DNA of 5,212 bases from an uncultured Flammeovirgaceae bacterium. Lineage in GTDB: Bacteria > Bacteroidota > Bacteroidia > Cytophagales > Cyclobacteriaceae. The notes beneath the pieces are model-generated. The model was not told the DNA's origin. It saw only the letters and a program-made list of their open reading frames with translations, and did not search any database. The translations under genes were made by a program, and so were the position numbers. Location of the stretch: contig CAMLLI010000392.1 of assembly GCA_946480685.1 (NCBI GenBank), positions 1-5,212 on the forward strand. The letters run 5' to 3'. Below are positions 1 through 5,212 of the stretch, one piece after another (the stretch's first letter is position 1; each line of letters opens with the position of its first letter).

Positions 1-187
1 ATGTACCTTTGTCATCAGAGACAGTTCCTGTAACCAAGGTCGAGTCTGCGGCCGCATGAATCGCTATACTGGCGAAGGGAACAGGCTGTTGCTGTTCATC
101 GGTAACTTTTCCGGAAATAGTAAAACTCTCCTGAGCAGAAACTGACAAGGTATATAGAAAGAGTGCTATCGCGGGTAAAAATTTCAT
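1..187 (-). CDS. Outer-membrane beta-barrel / TonB-dependent receptor-like protein, N-terminus only
   Basis: The first 62 codons of a gene that leaves the window at the left edge. The ATG at 187-185 opens a signal peptide (MKFLPAIALFLYTLSVSAQ) with likely cleavage near SAQ-ES. Residues about 22-62 begin a CarboxypepD_reg-like beta-sandwich: ISGKVTD, then PVPFASI, then DSTLVTGTVSDDKG. This order is typical of Bacteroidota outer-membrane proteins in which this small domain precedes a plug and a large beta-barrel, either SusC-like TonB-dependent receptors or the related 'outer membrane beta-barrel family' proteins. The DSTLVTG phrase fits the second group slightly better. The barrel is outside the window, so substrate and TonB dependence cannot be judged. 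It is separated from the upstream M1 peptidase gene by a strong terminator and about 300 bases, so it is probably transcribed on its own. Confidence 0.85.
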   Translation of the reverse strand, partial: MKFLPAIALFLYTLSVSAQESFTISGKVTDEQQQPVPFASIAIHAAADSTLVTGTVSDDKGT

Positions 188-438
188 TGCATAGATCGTG
201 TACGAATTAAAAGTAGATATCGCTGTATGAAAAGACAATGCTGTTTAGGAGCAAAGGTCTTTTAACAGTGTGGAGGACAGTATAGAGGATTTAAAAAAGT
301 ATGCCTCTCCGACAGGCGTGTATTCTTAATTTTAATATGAGATACGATGGACGGAGCTCGAATGGCGTAGTGTACAGGATGAACTGCAGGTTGTGATTAA
401 TAAAACGGGATGAGACTTTGAGACAACGTAGAGGGTAT
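188..438. other. Intergenic region without a recognisable gene
   Basis: No reading frame here has a convincing start, composition or family resemblance on either strand. It must hold the promoter of the left-edge receptor gene, which is read leftward. One small possible hairpin lies at 299-320: GTATGCCT and AGGCGTGT pair over 8 bp on the plus strand only if G-U wobbles are allowed, and on the minus strand only about 4 bp hold. The hairpin has no plus-strand gene before it, so I do not call it a terminator. Nothing else stands out. Confidence 0.6.
208..239 (-). promoter_or_regulatory. Weak candidate Bacteroidota-type promoter for the left-edge receptor gene
   Basis: Read on the minus strand, ATTG (239-236) is followed after 20 bases by TACTTTTA (215-208). 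The Bacteroidota primary-sigma consensus is TTTG, 19-21 bases, TAnnTTTG, so each element has one mismatch. It would give a leader of only about 15 bases before the ATG at 187. A second, poorer match to the downstream element alone (GACCTTTG, 259-252) has no upstream partner. Treat as a guess. Confidence 0.25.
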
Positions 439-473
439 AAAAAAAGTGAGGCACCAAGCGCCTCACTTTTTTA
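439..473 (-). terminator. Intrinsic terminator of the M1 peptidase gene (possibly bidirectional)
   Basis: A perfect 7-bp GC-rich stem, GTGAGGC (446-452) with GCCTCAC (460-466), has a 7-base loop and is flanked by seven A (439-445) and six T (467-472). Transcribed leftward, the stem is followed by a run of U, and it begins about 20 bases past the stop codon of the peptidase gene. The flanking A and T runs make it symmetrical, so it could also stop rightward transcription, although no plus-strand gene is seen to its left. Confidence 0.9.
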
Positions 474-487
474 TGTGATGTGTATTT

Positions 488-2359
488 TTAGCGAGTTGCG
501 TTTTGATACGCTTTCAATCCTTGCGAAATATCAACGATGTTGTTCTTGCGATCTACATCTGCCATACGCATGCTCGGATCAATTTCAATTGTTGCAATCT
601 CGCTGGCAGCACGTGTTATCTGCGCTGTATACTGCGGATTTACCCACGGCCATGCCGTAAGATCGGTGCGCTTCACATTCTTGTCTTCAACCGGTTTGCT
701 ACCGAGTGTTTCATTCAGCGGAATATAGTATAATTCTTTGCTGCCATCTTTATAGGTAACCACCAGGTCAACCGGCATCGGGAATTCACCCAGGCGCTCA
801 AGTGTCACAAACGTGTTGTTATCTTTTTCAATTACCGTCTTAATCGTGTAGTCAATCTTCTTGGTTGTGTTTATCCAGTAGCTCATATACCACTTCAACT
901 GCATACCGGAAACTTTTTCCATTACACGAATGAAATCATTTGGCTCCGGATGCTTGAACTTCCACGTGTTATAGTAGAGGCGCATGCCTTTGTAAAAATT
1001 ATCATCACCAATGATATACTTCAGCTGGTGCAGAAATATAGTTCCCATGGCATATGCAGATGTACTATATCCGCTGTTGGTGTTGTAATGATCGGAATGC
1101 TGACTGATCGGTTCCTGCAAGCCACGCTTGATCAGGTTGAAGTATGCATTGTAACTGCTGGCATGCGATTCATTCACTGGTGTACCGAACATGACCGCTT
1201 CCGATTCCTGGCTTGCAAAATCGGTAAAGCCTTCATCGATCCACGGGTATAATGCTTCGTTGGATGCGAGCACGCCCTGGTACCAGCTGTGTGCTGCTTC
1301 ATGCGACATCACACCGATAAGACCTTCCAGACTGCCATCACCGAGAATCAGTGTACACATCGGGTATTCCATACCACCATCGCCACCCTGAATGATCGAG
1401 TAACTTTCGTATGGATATTTACCGAATGTCTTGTTCATAAACTCAAAATGCTTCACCGCATAGCCTTCCATCTTTTTCCAGTTGGCAATAGTCTTTTCAC
1501 TTTTCTGATAGAAGAAGTGCAGCTCGGGGCCATTCGGTACCTGTACACGATCATGCATGTAGTCAGGATCAGCGGCCCATGCAAAATCAATTACATTCTT
1601 CGCTACAAAATTCCAGGTGAGTTCACCGTCAGCACGTTTTACGGTTGAGCCTTCTTTCTCATAGCCATAACCAATCTTATCAGCATTCACTAGTTTACCG
1701 GTACCGCCAATAACGAACGAAGGATCAATGGTGATCTTTACATCAAAGTCGCCCCACACACCGTGAAACTCGCGCGCTACATATTGATAAGCATGCCATC
1801 CGCGGAAATCATACTCGGCCATCTTTGGATACCATTGTGTCATGGAGTAGGCTATACCTTCACGGTTGTTTCGTCCGCTTCTTCTGATCTGCACCGGTAC
1901 CTGCGATTCGAACTTCATATCGAATACAGTTTTTGCTCCGGGAAGAATAGCTTTCGGCAGTGTTACTTCCAGTATAGTACCGTCAACTTTATAGCGGGTA
2001 TCTTTACCATCCTGCTTCAGCGCAAGTATATGCTGATAGCCGATCTCGTCATCTTTCAGTTTTGATATACGGTCTTTCACGCGTTGGTCAGGATCAGAGA
2101 TATTGCGCGAACGAACATCCATCATGCTGCCCGGTTGAAAGGCGTTAAAGAATAAATGATAATATACTTTGGTGAGGGTATCTTTGGAGTTGTTATAGTA
2201 TGTAAGCTTTTGCGAGCCGGTAACTTTATGCGTTTTTACATCGAGGCGTACATCCATGATATACTCCGCACGTTGTTGCCAGCGGTAGTCCTGCGCATGG
2301 GCGCACAGGCAGCACATCACAGCAAAAGCAATGAAAACAATATTTTTGAATTGAACCAT
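488..2359 (-). CDS. Secreted M1-family zinc metallopeptidase
   Basis: A 623-residue protein of the gluzincin M1 (aminopeptidase N / leukotriene A4 hydrolase) family. Residues 1-22 form a signal peptide ending CAHA before QD, so it is exported to the periplasm, outer membrane or medium. Residues about 28-265 are the N-terminal beta domain, with the Bacteroidota-typical QWYPKM at 175-180 and GDFDVKI at 203-209. The catalytic domain carries GGMEYP at 328-333 (the GxMEN-equivalent substrate motif), the zinc site HEAAH at 353-357 and the third ligand E376 in WIDEGFTDF, giving exact HEXXH-X18-E spacing. E354 is the expected general base and Y436 (SAYAMG) the likely catalytic tyrosine. All key residues are present, so it should be active, presumably removing N-terminal residues from peptides; specificity cannot be read. 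It follows the barrel gene by 51 bases and has its own candidate promoter, so it may be co-transcribed or independent. It ends at a strong terminator. Confidence 0.95.
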   Translation of the reverse strand: MVQFKNIVFIAFAVMCCLCAHAQDYRWQQRAEYIMDVRLDVKTHKVTGSQKLTYYNNSKDTLTKVYYHLFFNAFQPGSMMDVRSRNISDPDQRVKDRISKLKDDEIGYQHILALKQDGKDTRYKVDGTILEVTLPKAILPGAKTVFDMKFESQVPVQIRRSGRNNREGIAYSMTQWYPKMAEYDFRGWHAYQYVAREFHGVWGDFDVKITIDPSFVIGGTGKLVNADKIGYGYEKEGSTVKRADGELTWNFVAKNVIDFAWAADPDYMHDRVQVPNGPELHFFYQKSEKTIANWKKMEGYAVKHFEFMNKTFGKYPYESYSIIQGGDGGMEYPMCTLILGDGSLEGLIGVMSHEAAHSWYQGVLASNEALYPWIDEGFTDFASQESEAVMFGTPVNESHASSYNAYFNLIKRGLQEPISQHSDHYNTNSGYSTSAYAMGTIFLHQLKYIIGDDNFYKGMRLYYNTWKFKHPEPNDFIRVMEKVSGMQLKWYMSYWINTTKKIDYTIKTVIEKDNNTFVTLERLGEFPMPVDLVVTYKDGSKELYYIPLNETLGSKPVEDKNVKRTDLTAWPWVNPQYTAQITRAASEIATIEIDPSMRMADVDRKNNIVDISQGLKAYQNATR

Positions 2360-2386
2360 GTTGGTTGTTTGGTTAATAAGTTATGA

Positions 2387-2417
2387 CAATAATATTCAAA
2401 GACTTGAATATTACAAA
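2387..2417 (-). promoter_or_regulatory. Candidate primary-sigma promoter of the M1 peptidase gene
   Basis: On the minus strand, TTTG (2417-2414) is followed after exactly 19 bases by TATTATTG (2394-2387). This is a full match to the Bacteroidota -33 box and seven of eight bases of the TAnnTTTG -7 box. The transcript would start near 2380, about 20 bases before the ATG at 2359. The leader is A/C-rich with no Shine-Dalgarno sequence, as is common in this phylum. The -33 box abuts the stop codon of the upstream barrel gene, and the spacer is almost filled by an inverted repeat, described separately. Confidence 0.45.
2390..2413. repeat. Perfect 10-bp inverted repeat inside the M1 promoter spacer
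   Basis: TAATATTCAA (2390-2399) and TTGAATATTA (2404-2413) are exact reverse complements separated by AGAC. The right arm includes the TAA stop codon of the barrel gene (2413-2411), and the left arm overlaps most of the candidate -7 box. It could be an operator for a dimeric repressor or activator. As RNA it would form a weak AT-rich hairpin at the end of the barrel gene; no U-run follows, so an intrinsic terminator is unlikely. Confidence 0.6.
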
Positions 2418-3358
2418 CCTGATTTATGTTGCCTGAGGTCGATAAAGTAGGAAAGGCTGCCTGAAAGAAAGCTGCTTTCCGAATAGGTGAGGGTTTCACC
2501 GGGGAGTGCTTTCGGTATGTTATAGTTGTAAGTCAGGGTAAGATTCCAGTTTTTATAGGTCACACTAACAGGTGCACTCAAAGTATAATTCATGATACCG
2601 AATTCATTACGCTCCGTAACTTCATACCAGGGCAAACCTTGGCGTACCCTGCGGATCATTTCGCGGACAGTCTCGGGGTAACGTACTTCGGTGATGATGT
2701 CGTTGCCGAACAAGGCAAAGAATGCCGGTGCAAAGGCAATACGATCGATGCCTTTCCAGTTACGCTTCTGAAAAGTAAGGTTGATGCCGGGTGCTATACG
2801 GTGTACATGTGCATCGCCAAAGTAATAAGCATAATTTACTGATATAGTTACCGGGTGCAGCTCCAGTATAGGTGTTACGGATAATGTATTCTGATACGGT
2901 ATATAACTGTCGTCATCCTGTTCGGTATAGAAGTAATGATCATAACCGGCCATCGCTGAAAACTTTTTAGAGAATGTGTGGAGGTAACCGACAGACGCAA
3001 CGGTCAGATAGTAGGAGGGAACAAAGTCTTTACTCCAGAAGCCTGTAACATCAGCATATAGTCCGGAAGAATGATAGTACGATATACCCGGGGCAAGTCC
3101 GAAGTTATCAATGCCCAGCGTTCGTCCGGCAGATTGTACATTGCTGTTATAGCCTACACGAAGCGCGAGTTGTGATCCGCTTGCATCATCCAGTTGAAGC
3201 AAACTATCAATGAGACTAAATATACTCAGTGAATCCTGAAACGTAAGAATGGAATCAGCATCCGGAAGATCCGATAAAAAAGATTCTTCATCCTGCGCCA
3301 CAAGTCGTGAGCAGGAGAATATCAGAACCAGGAAGATATTCCTTCGTATCGAATTCAT
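2411..3358 (-). CDS. Outer-membrane beta-barrel protein of unknown function
   Basis: A 315-residue protein from the ATG at 3358. A TTG five codons upstream (3373) is also in frame, but it lies inside an inverted repeat and would only add MIGNI ahead of the signal peptide, so I prefer the ATG. Residues 1-22 are a signal peptide (LVLIFSCSRLVAQ). Residues 23-60 are an acidic, serine/aspartate-rich linker or short helix, LSIFSLIDSLLQ. Residues about 63-312 alternate polar and aromatic residues in many short strands (for example YADVTGFW, VSVTYKNWNLTLTYNY, SGSLSYFIDL), as expected for an outer-membrane barrel of roughly a dozen strands. I recognise no specific family, channel or enzyme motif. It lies 62 bases after the Spy-like gene, in the same direction and with no terminator between, so it may be the last gene of the sigma-factor operon or a target of that sigma factor. 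A CTGAT-containing ECF-like promoter candidate (3416-3387) precedes it. Confidence 0.85.
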   Translation of the reverse strand: MNSIRRNIFLVLIFSCSRLVAQDEESFLSDLPDADSILTFQDSLSIFSLIDSLLQLDDASGSQLALRVGYNSNVQSAGRTLGIDNFGLAPGISYYHSSGLYADVTGFWSKDFVPSYYLTVASVGYLHTFSKKFSAMAGYDHYFYTEQDDDSYIPYQNTLSVTPILELHPVTISVNYAYYFGDAHVHRIAPGINLTFQKRNWKGIDRIAFAPAFFALFGNDIITEVRYPETVREMIRRVRQGLPWYEVTERNEFGIMNYTLSAPVSVTYKNWNLTLTYNYNIPKALPGETLTYSESSFLSGSLSYFIDLRQHKSGL

Positions 3359-3364
3359 TATGTT

Positions 3365-3406
3365 GCCAATCAACTGATATATATGTATCAGCGGTAGAGG
3401 ATTGGC
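3365..3406. repeat. Nested inverted repeat in the leader of the barrel gene
   Basis: Two nested perfect palindromes: outer arms GCCAATC (3365-3371) and GATTGGC (3400-3406), inner arms CTGATA (3374-3379) and TATCAG (3386-3391) around a 6-base loop. Between outer and inner arms there are 2 bases on one side and 8 on the other. As minus-strand RNA this makes a bulged 7+6 bp hairpin ending six bases before the preferred ATG (3358), so it could limit ribosome access. As DNA it could be a binding site. No U-run follows, so it is not an intrinsic terminator. Confidence 0.6.
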
Positions 3407-3420
3407 GGCTGGTTACGTGA

Positions 3421-3939
3421 TCAATTATTTCGTTGCTGAAGTTTTTGTTGCCGGCGATCGCGCATGTTATCGAGTCGGTCGCGTTGTCCTTGCCTGCGTT
3501 GTATCTGGTCAAGAATCATCTGCCTGAATTTTCGTTCGGCTTCCGGCAGTGTACGAAGCTTCTGTGCCGAAATAACTTTCAGCAATTTGCCCGAGTAATC
3601 TTTTTCAAGATCAACTTCCTGCTGCTTCAGTTTCAGACTGAGCTCTACCAGGTCTTTATCATTCTGCTCGGCTGTTTTATTCGGATCGGGATTGCGTTTT
3701 GCCTGCCGGTACTCTTTCAGCAAGTGCTGTCGCTTCTCCGAGAACTCACGATATATAGGCCAGAACTTTTCTGCCTCTTCGGGTGTAAGAGCAAGTTGAT
3801 CCGTAATATAGGCTACACGTGCAGCCTGTATCTTTTGTTTTACTTTCGGATCCTGCTCTTGCTGCTGCAGATCTTCTTCCTGCGCAAACAGCCGGGCAGA
3901 AAGCAGCAGCATTACCATTATGTTGGTTAGTATCTTCAT
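3421..3939 (-). CDS. Spy/CpxP-like periplasmic helical protein, putative sensor of the ECF sigma circuit
   Basis: 172 residues from the ATG at 3939; a GTG directly before it (3942) is also in frame. The stop of the upstream gene overlaps this ATG as TGATG, indicating translational coupling. Residues 1-20 are a signal peptide (MLLLSARLFAQ). The mature part is almost wholly charged helix. LTPEEAEKFWPIYREF at 51-66 resembles the LTxxQ repeat of the Spy/CpxP family, and a second, weaker copy may be at 120-138 (ISAQKL then LPEAERKF). Proteins of this type next to Bacteroidota sigma genes are often named 'sensor of ECF-type sigma factor' or 'periplasmic heavy metal sensor'. There is no cysteine and only one histidine (H72), so metal sensing has no visible basis; a chaperone-like or misfolding-sensing role is more plausible. 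The tail, 136-172, is strongly basic (12 K/R against 4 D/E) and Gln-rich. The exact role is inference. Confidence 0.85.
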   Translation of the reverse strand: MKILTNIMVMLLLSARLFAQEEDLQQQEQDPKVKQKIQAARVAYITDQLALTPEEAEKFWPIYREFSEKRQHLLKEYRQAKRNPDPNKTAEQNDKDLVELSLKLKQQEVDLEKDYSGKLLKVISAQKLRTLPEAERKFRQMILDQIQRRQGQRDRLDNMRDRRQQKLQQRNN

Positions 3940-4361
3940 CACAAACTGTTTAATTCCATTTCATCGGTTAGTATATCCAGTGTTTCATCATCGAGCTCAA
4001 GGCCGTATACTTCCTGCTCAATCTCTTCCGCATCAGCATCATCCAGCGAAGCATGTTCCAATAGTTCGTCCGTAGTCATGTTCGTATCATCGAGATACGT
4101 GATCAGGTCTTCCGTCTGTATCTCCGACAGGAGTAATTCTGTTGTTGTCTGATTAGAAGAAGGGGAATTTTCAAACCAGATGAGACCTATCGTAATGATC
4201 ATTACCAACGGCAGCGCATATTGAAACGCGTAGCGCAGCACCGGGCGCGATGCTGGTTGCTGGCGCTCAGCGATACGTGCCTGGATGGTGCCCGGCAACT
4301 TTTCAAAGTAGCCTTCGGGCACATCGAATATCTCTTTTTGGGGCAGGTCTTCGAGCTTCAT
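3939..4361 (-). CDS. Single-pass inner-membrane protein, putative anti-sigma factor
   Basis: 140 residues from the ATG at 4361, 37 bases after the sigma gene. Residues 1-40 are the presumed cytoplasmic part, with FDVPEGYFEKLPGTIQARI at 12-30, a motif I know from small Bacteroidota proteins encoded after ECF sigma factors. Residues about 44-63 are one transmembrane helix (YAFQYALPLVMIITIGLIW), preceded by RPVLR, so an N-in orientation is likely. Residues 71-140 carry 24 Asp/Glu and no Lys or Arg, with short helical segments such as EDLITYLDD and TTDELLEHASLDD. The position and single membrane span suggest the cytoplasmic part holds the sigma factor and the outer part receives a signal. There is no HxxxCxxC zinc anti-sigma motif and the cytoplasmic part is short for a classical anti-sigma domain, so binding to the sigma factor is inference. 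Confidence 0.8.
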   Translation of the reverse strand: MKLEDLPQKEIFDVPEGYFEKLPGTIQARIAERQQPASRPVLRYAFQYALPLVMIITIGLIWFENSPSSNQTTTELLLSEIQTEDLITYLDDTNMTTDELLEHASLDDADAEEIEQEVYGLELDDETLDILTDEMELNSL

Positions 4362-4398
4362 GGTATATCTTCGACTTCTAATTTTCCGAAAAGTTTAA

Positions 4399-4935
4399 TT
4401 ATGCTGTAAGGAATTCTTCAATTTTCTTTACTGCGTGATGATAGCTCGCTTTCAGTGCGCCTACACTGGTATCCGTAACGGCTGCTATTTCTTCGTACGA
4501 CATATCATCAAAATATTTCATATTGAAAACCAGACGTTGTTTATCCGGCAACTTCAGCAACGCTTTCTGAAGTTTCAACTGGATATCATCGCCTGATACG
4601 TGAGTTGCATGATCGAGTTTGGCACTGAGTTCCCGGGCAACATCGGCGATCGGTAAAAAGAATCTGCGCTTCTTGCGCTGCAGAAAACTTAAACATTCGT
4701 TGGTAGCGATCCGGTAGATCCAGGTATATAGCTGCGAATCTTCGCGGAAGTTTTCGATGTGCTTGTGGATTTTGATAAAGACTTCCTGCGTGATGTCATC
4801 GGCATCATCATGATCAATAACCATTTTACGGATGTGCCAGTAAACCCGTTGCTGATACGTGCGCACCAGCAGGTTAAAGCCATAATTCCGCGTGTCAGCG
4901 TTCCTGATCTTTTCTAAAAGCTCTTTATCTTCCAA
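4399..4935 (-). CDS. ECF-type RNA polymerase sigma-70 factor
   Basis: A 178-residue sigma factor made of regions 2 and 4 only. Region 2 spans about 20-92: core-binding DDADDITQEVFIKIHKHI at 43-60, then the promoter-melting and -10 recognition segment YTWIYRIATNECLSFLQRKKRR at 70-91. A linker (92-118) leads to region 4 at about 119-177: LLKLPDKQRLVFNMKYFDDMSYEEIAA and the recognition helix TSVGALKASYHHAVKKI. The start is TTG at 4935: an in-frame TAA lies upstream with no ATG or GTG between, and the next Met (M38) is inside region 2. The length and the opening EDKELLEKIRN also suit the family. It is the first gene of the putative operon, 38 bases past the terminator hairpin of the preceding gene. 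A TAATTTTC resembling a -7 box lies in that gap but lacks a -33 partner. It probably redirects RNA polymerase to envelope genes; its target promoters are unknown. Confidence 0.95.
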   Translation of the reverse strand: MEDKELLEKIRNADTRNYGFNLLVRTYQQRVYWHIRKMVIDHDDADDITQEVFIKIHKHIENFREDSQLYTWIYRIATNECLSFLQRKKRRFFLPIADVARELSAKLDHATHVSGDDIQLKLQKALLKLPDKQRLVFNMKYFDDMSYEEIAAVTDTSVGALKASYHHAVKKIEEFLTA

Positions 4936-4967
4936 AGGAAAACGAGGTGGATTCCAGAAAATTAGAC

Positions 4968-4998
4968 AAAAGAAAGGTGCGTTGGTTTAACGCACCTT
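4968..4998 (-). terminator. Intrinsic terminator of the right-edge aminotransferase gene
   Basis: AAGGTGCGTT (4974-4983) and AACGCACCTT (4989-4998) form a perfect 10-bp stem with a 5-base loop. Read leftward it is followed by TCTTTT, an imperfect U-run, and it begins 20 bases after the aminotransferase stop codon. A-rich sequence precedes it on the minus strand (T tracts at 5003-5021 on the plus strand). It separates the aminotransferase from the sigma-factor operon; the interrupted U-run leaves some read-through possible. Confidence 0.8.
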
Positions 4999-5018
4999 CA
5001 TAATTTTTTCTGTTTTTT

Positions 5019-5212
5019 TTATCCGCGTGAGGTGGCCAGTGTATCTACCAGCAACTCATATTGTTCTTTGGAGTGTGTAGGGAAGTTGGCAAAACGAAGT
5101 TGTGTTTTCTTGAACGAGCCGTAGCCATCGCCGGGCTGCATACCGTTTTGCTGAAGTAATTTGGTGATGCTTTCGGTATTGGTGTCTAACCAGGGAAGTG
5201 GCCACTGGGCTC
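5019..5212 (-). CDS. serC: Class V aminotransferase C-terminus, probably phosphoserine aminotransferase
   Basis: The last 63 codons and the TAA stop (5021-5019) of a gene that enters at the right edge; it is cut by the window, not visibly broken. The fragment starts AQWPLPWLDTN and contains GDGYGSFKKTQLRFANFP followed by THSKEQYELLVDTL. The pattern GYG-x-x-K-x-x-Q-x-R-x-ANFP followed by a closing helix matches the small C-terminal domain of fold-type I, class V PLP enzymes of the phosphoserine aminotransferase kind, where the Arg helps bind the substrate. That enzyme converts 3-phosphohydroxypyruvate and glutamate to phosphoserine in serine synthesis. The PLP lysine lies outside the window, so a related class V aminotransferase cannot be excluded. 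It is closed by its own terminator and looks unrelated to the sigma-factor module. Confidence 0.65.
   Translation of the reverse strand, partial: AQWPLPWLDTNTESITKLLQQNGMQPGDGYGSFKKTQLRFANFPTHSKEQYELLVDTLATSRG

Noticed and set aside
299..320. Possible hairpin in the left intergenic region
   Set aside because: Pairing needs several G-U wobbles on the plus strand and shrinks to about 4 bp on the minus strand; no gene is placed to use it as a terminator.
418..733. Plus-strand open frames starting near the M1 terminator
   Set aside because: They run through the terminator and into the antisense of the M1 C-terminus; they are composition artefacts.
950..2065. Several plus-strand open frames of 66-119 codons opposite the M1 peptidase
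   Set aside because: All lie within the well-supported M1 gene, have no family resemblance or plausible leaders, and follow from its codon use.
2390..2413. The AT-rich inverted repeat as an intrinsic terminator of the barrel gene
   Set aside because: The stem is almost free of G-C pairs and is followed by TTGTCATA, not a U-run; operator or chance is more likely.
2317..2499. 60-codon minus-strand frame bridging the barrel and M1 genes
   Set aside because: It overlaps the ends of two well-supported genes in another frame, covers the promoter region and shows no motif.
3288..3512. 74-codon minus-strand frame across the Spy-like/barrel junction
   Set aside because: It overlaps the C-terminus of one supported gene and the signal peptide of the next in a different frame; the translation resembles nothing known.
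3433..3930. 165-codon open frame on the plus strand opposite the Spy-like gene
   Set aside because: It is the antisense shadow of a charged, Gln/Lys/Glu-rich coding sequence, giving a Leu/Phe/Cys-rich translation with no recognisable domain. The minus-strand gene has a signal peptide, a family motif and coupling.
4380..4396. Small palindrome TTTTCGGAAAA between the sigma and membrane-protein genes (minus-strand reading)
   Set aside because: The arms are only 5 bp and AT-rich in a 37-base gap, which is easily due to chance.

Overview
This window looks like chromosomal DNA from a member of the Bacteroidota, most likely a Cytophagales- or Chitinophagales-type organism. The evidence is a CarboxypepD_reg-type outer-membrane receptor N-terminus, signal peptides ending in Ala-Gln, a Bacteroidota-style M1 peptidase, A-rich leaders without clear Shine-Dalgarno sites, and one promoter matching the TTTG/TAnnTTTG pattern. 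All seven supported genes lie on the minus strand, so transcription runs from the right end of the window to the left. No tRNA, rRNA, CRISPR array, insertion sequence or phage gene was seen.

Layout in the direction of transcription: (i) the C-terminus of a class V aminotransferase, probably phosphoserine aminotransferase (5212-5019), closed by a 10-bp stem terminator (about 4998-4968). (ii) A compact module: an ECF sigma-70 factor with a TTG start (4935-4399), a 140-residue single-pass membrane protein with a very acidic C-terminal domain that is the candidate anti-sigma factor (4361-3939), a Spy/CpxP-like periplasmic helical protein (3939-3421, coupled to the previous gene through TGATG), and an outer-membrane beta-barrel protein of unknown function (3358-2411). 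(iii) A secreted M1-family zinc metallopeptidase (2359-488) with its own candidate promoter and a strong terminator at about 473-439. (iv) A gene-free gap of 300 bases (188-487, including the terminator). (v) The N-terminus of a CarboxypepD_reg/beta-barrel outer-membrane protein running off the left edge (187-1).

Functional reading (inference): sigma factor, membrane protein and periplasmic helical protein look like one envelope-stress circuit in which the periplasmic protein could control the membrane protein, and so the sigma factor. The barrel protein and perhaps the M1 peptidase would be outputs or cargo. The sequence supports this through gene order, coupling and a striking charge complementarity between the acidic membrane-protein domain and the basic tail of the Spy-like protein. 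It does not prove it. Two well-formed inverted repeats sit at regulatory positions, one in the leader of the barrel gene and one filling the spacer of the M1 promoter; these are the least ordinary DNA-level features of the window.
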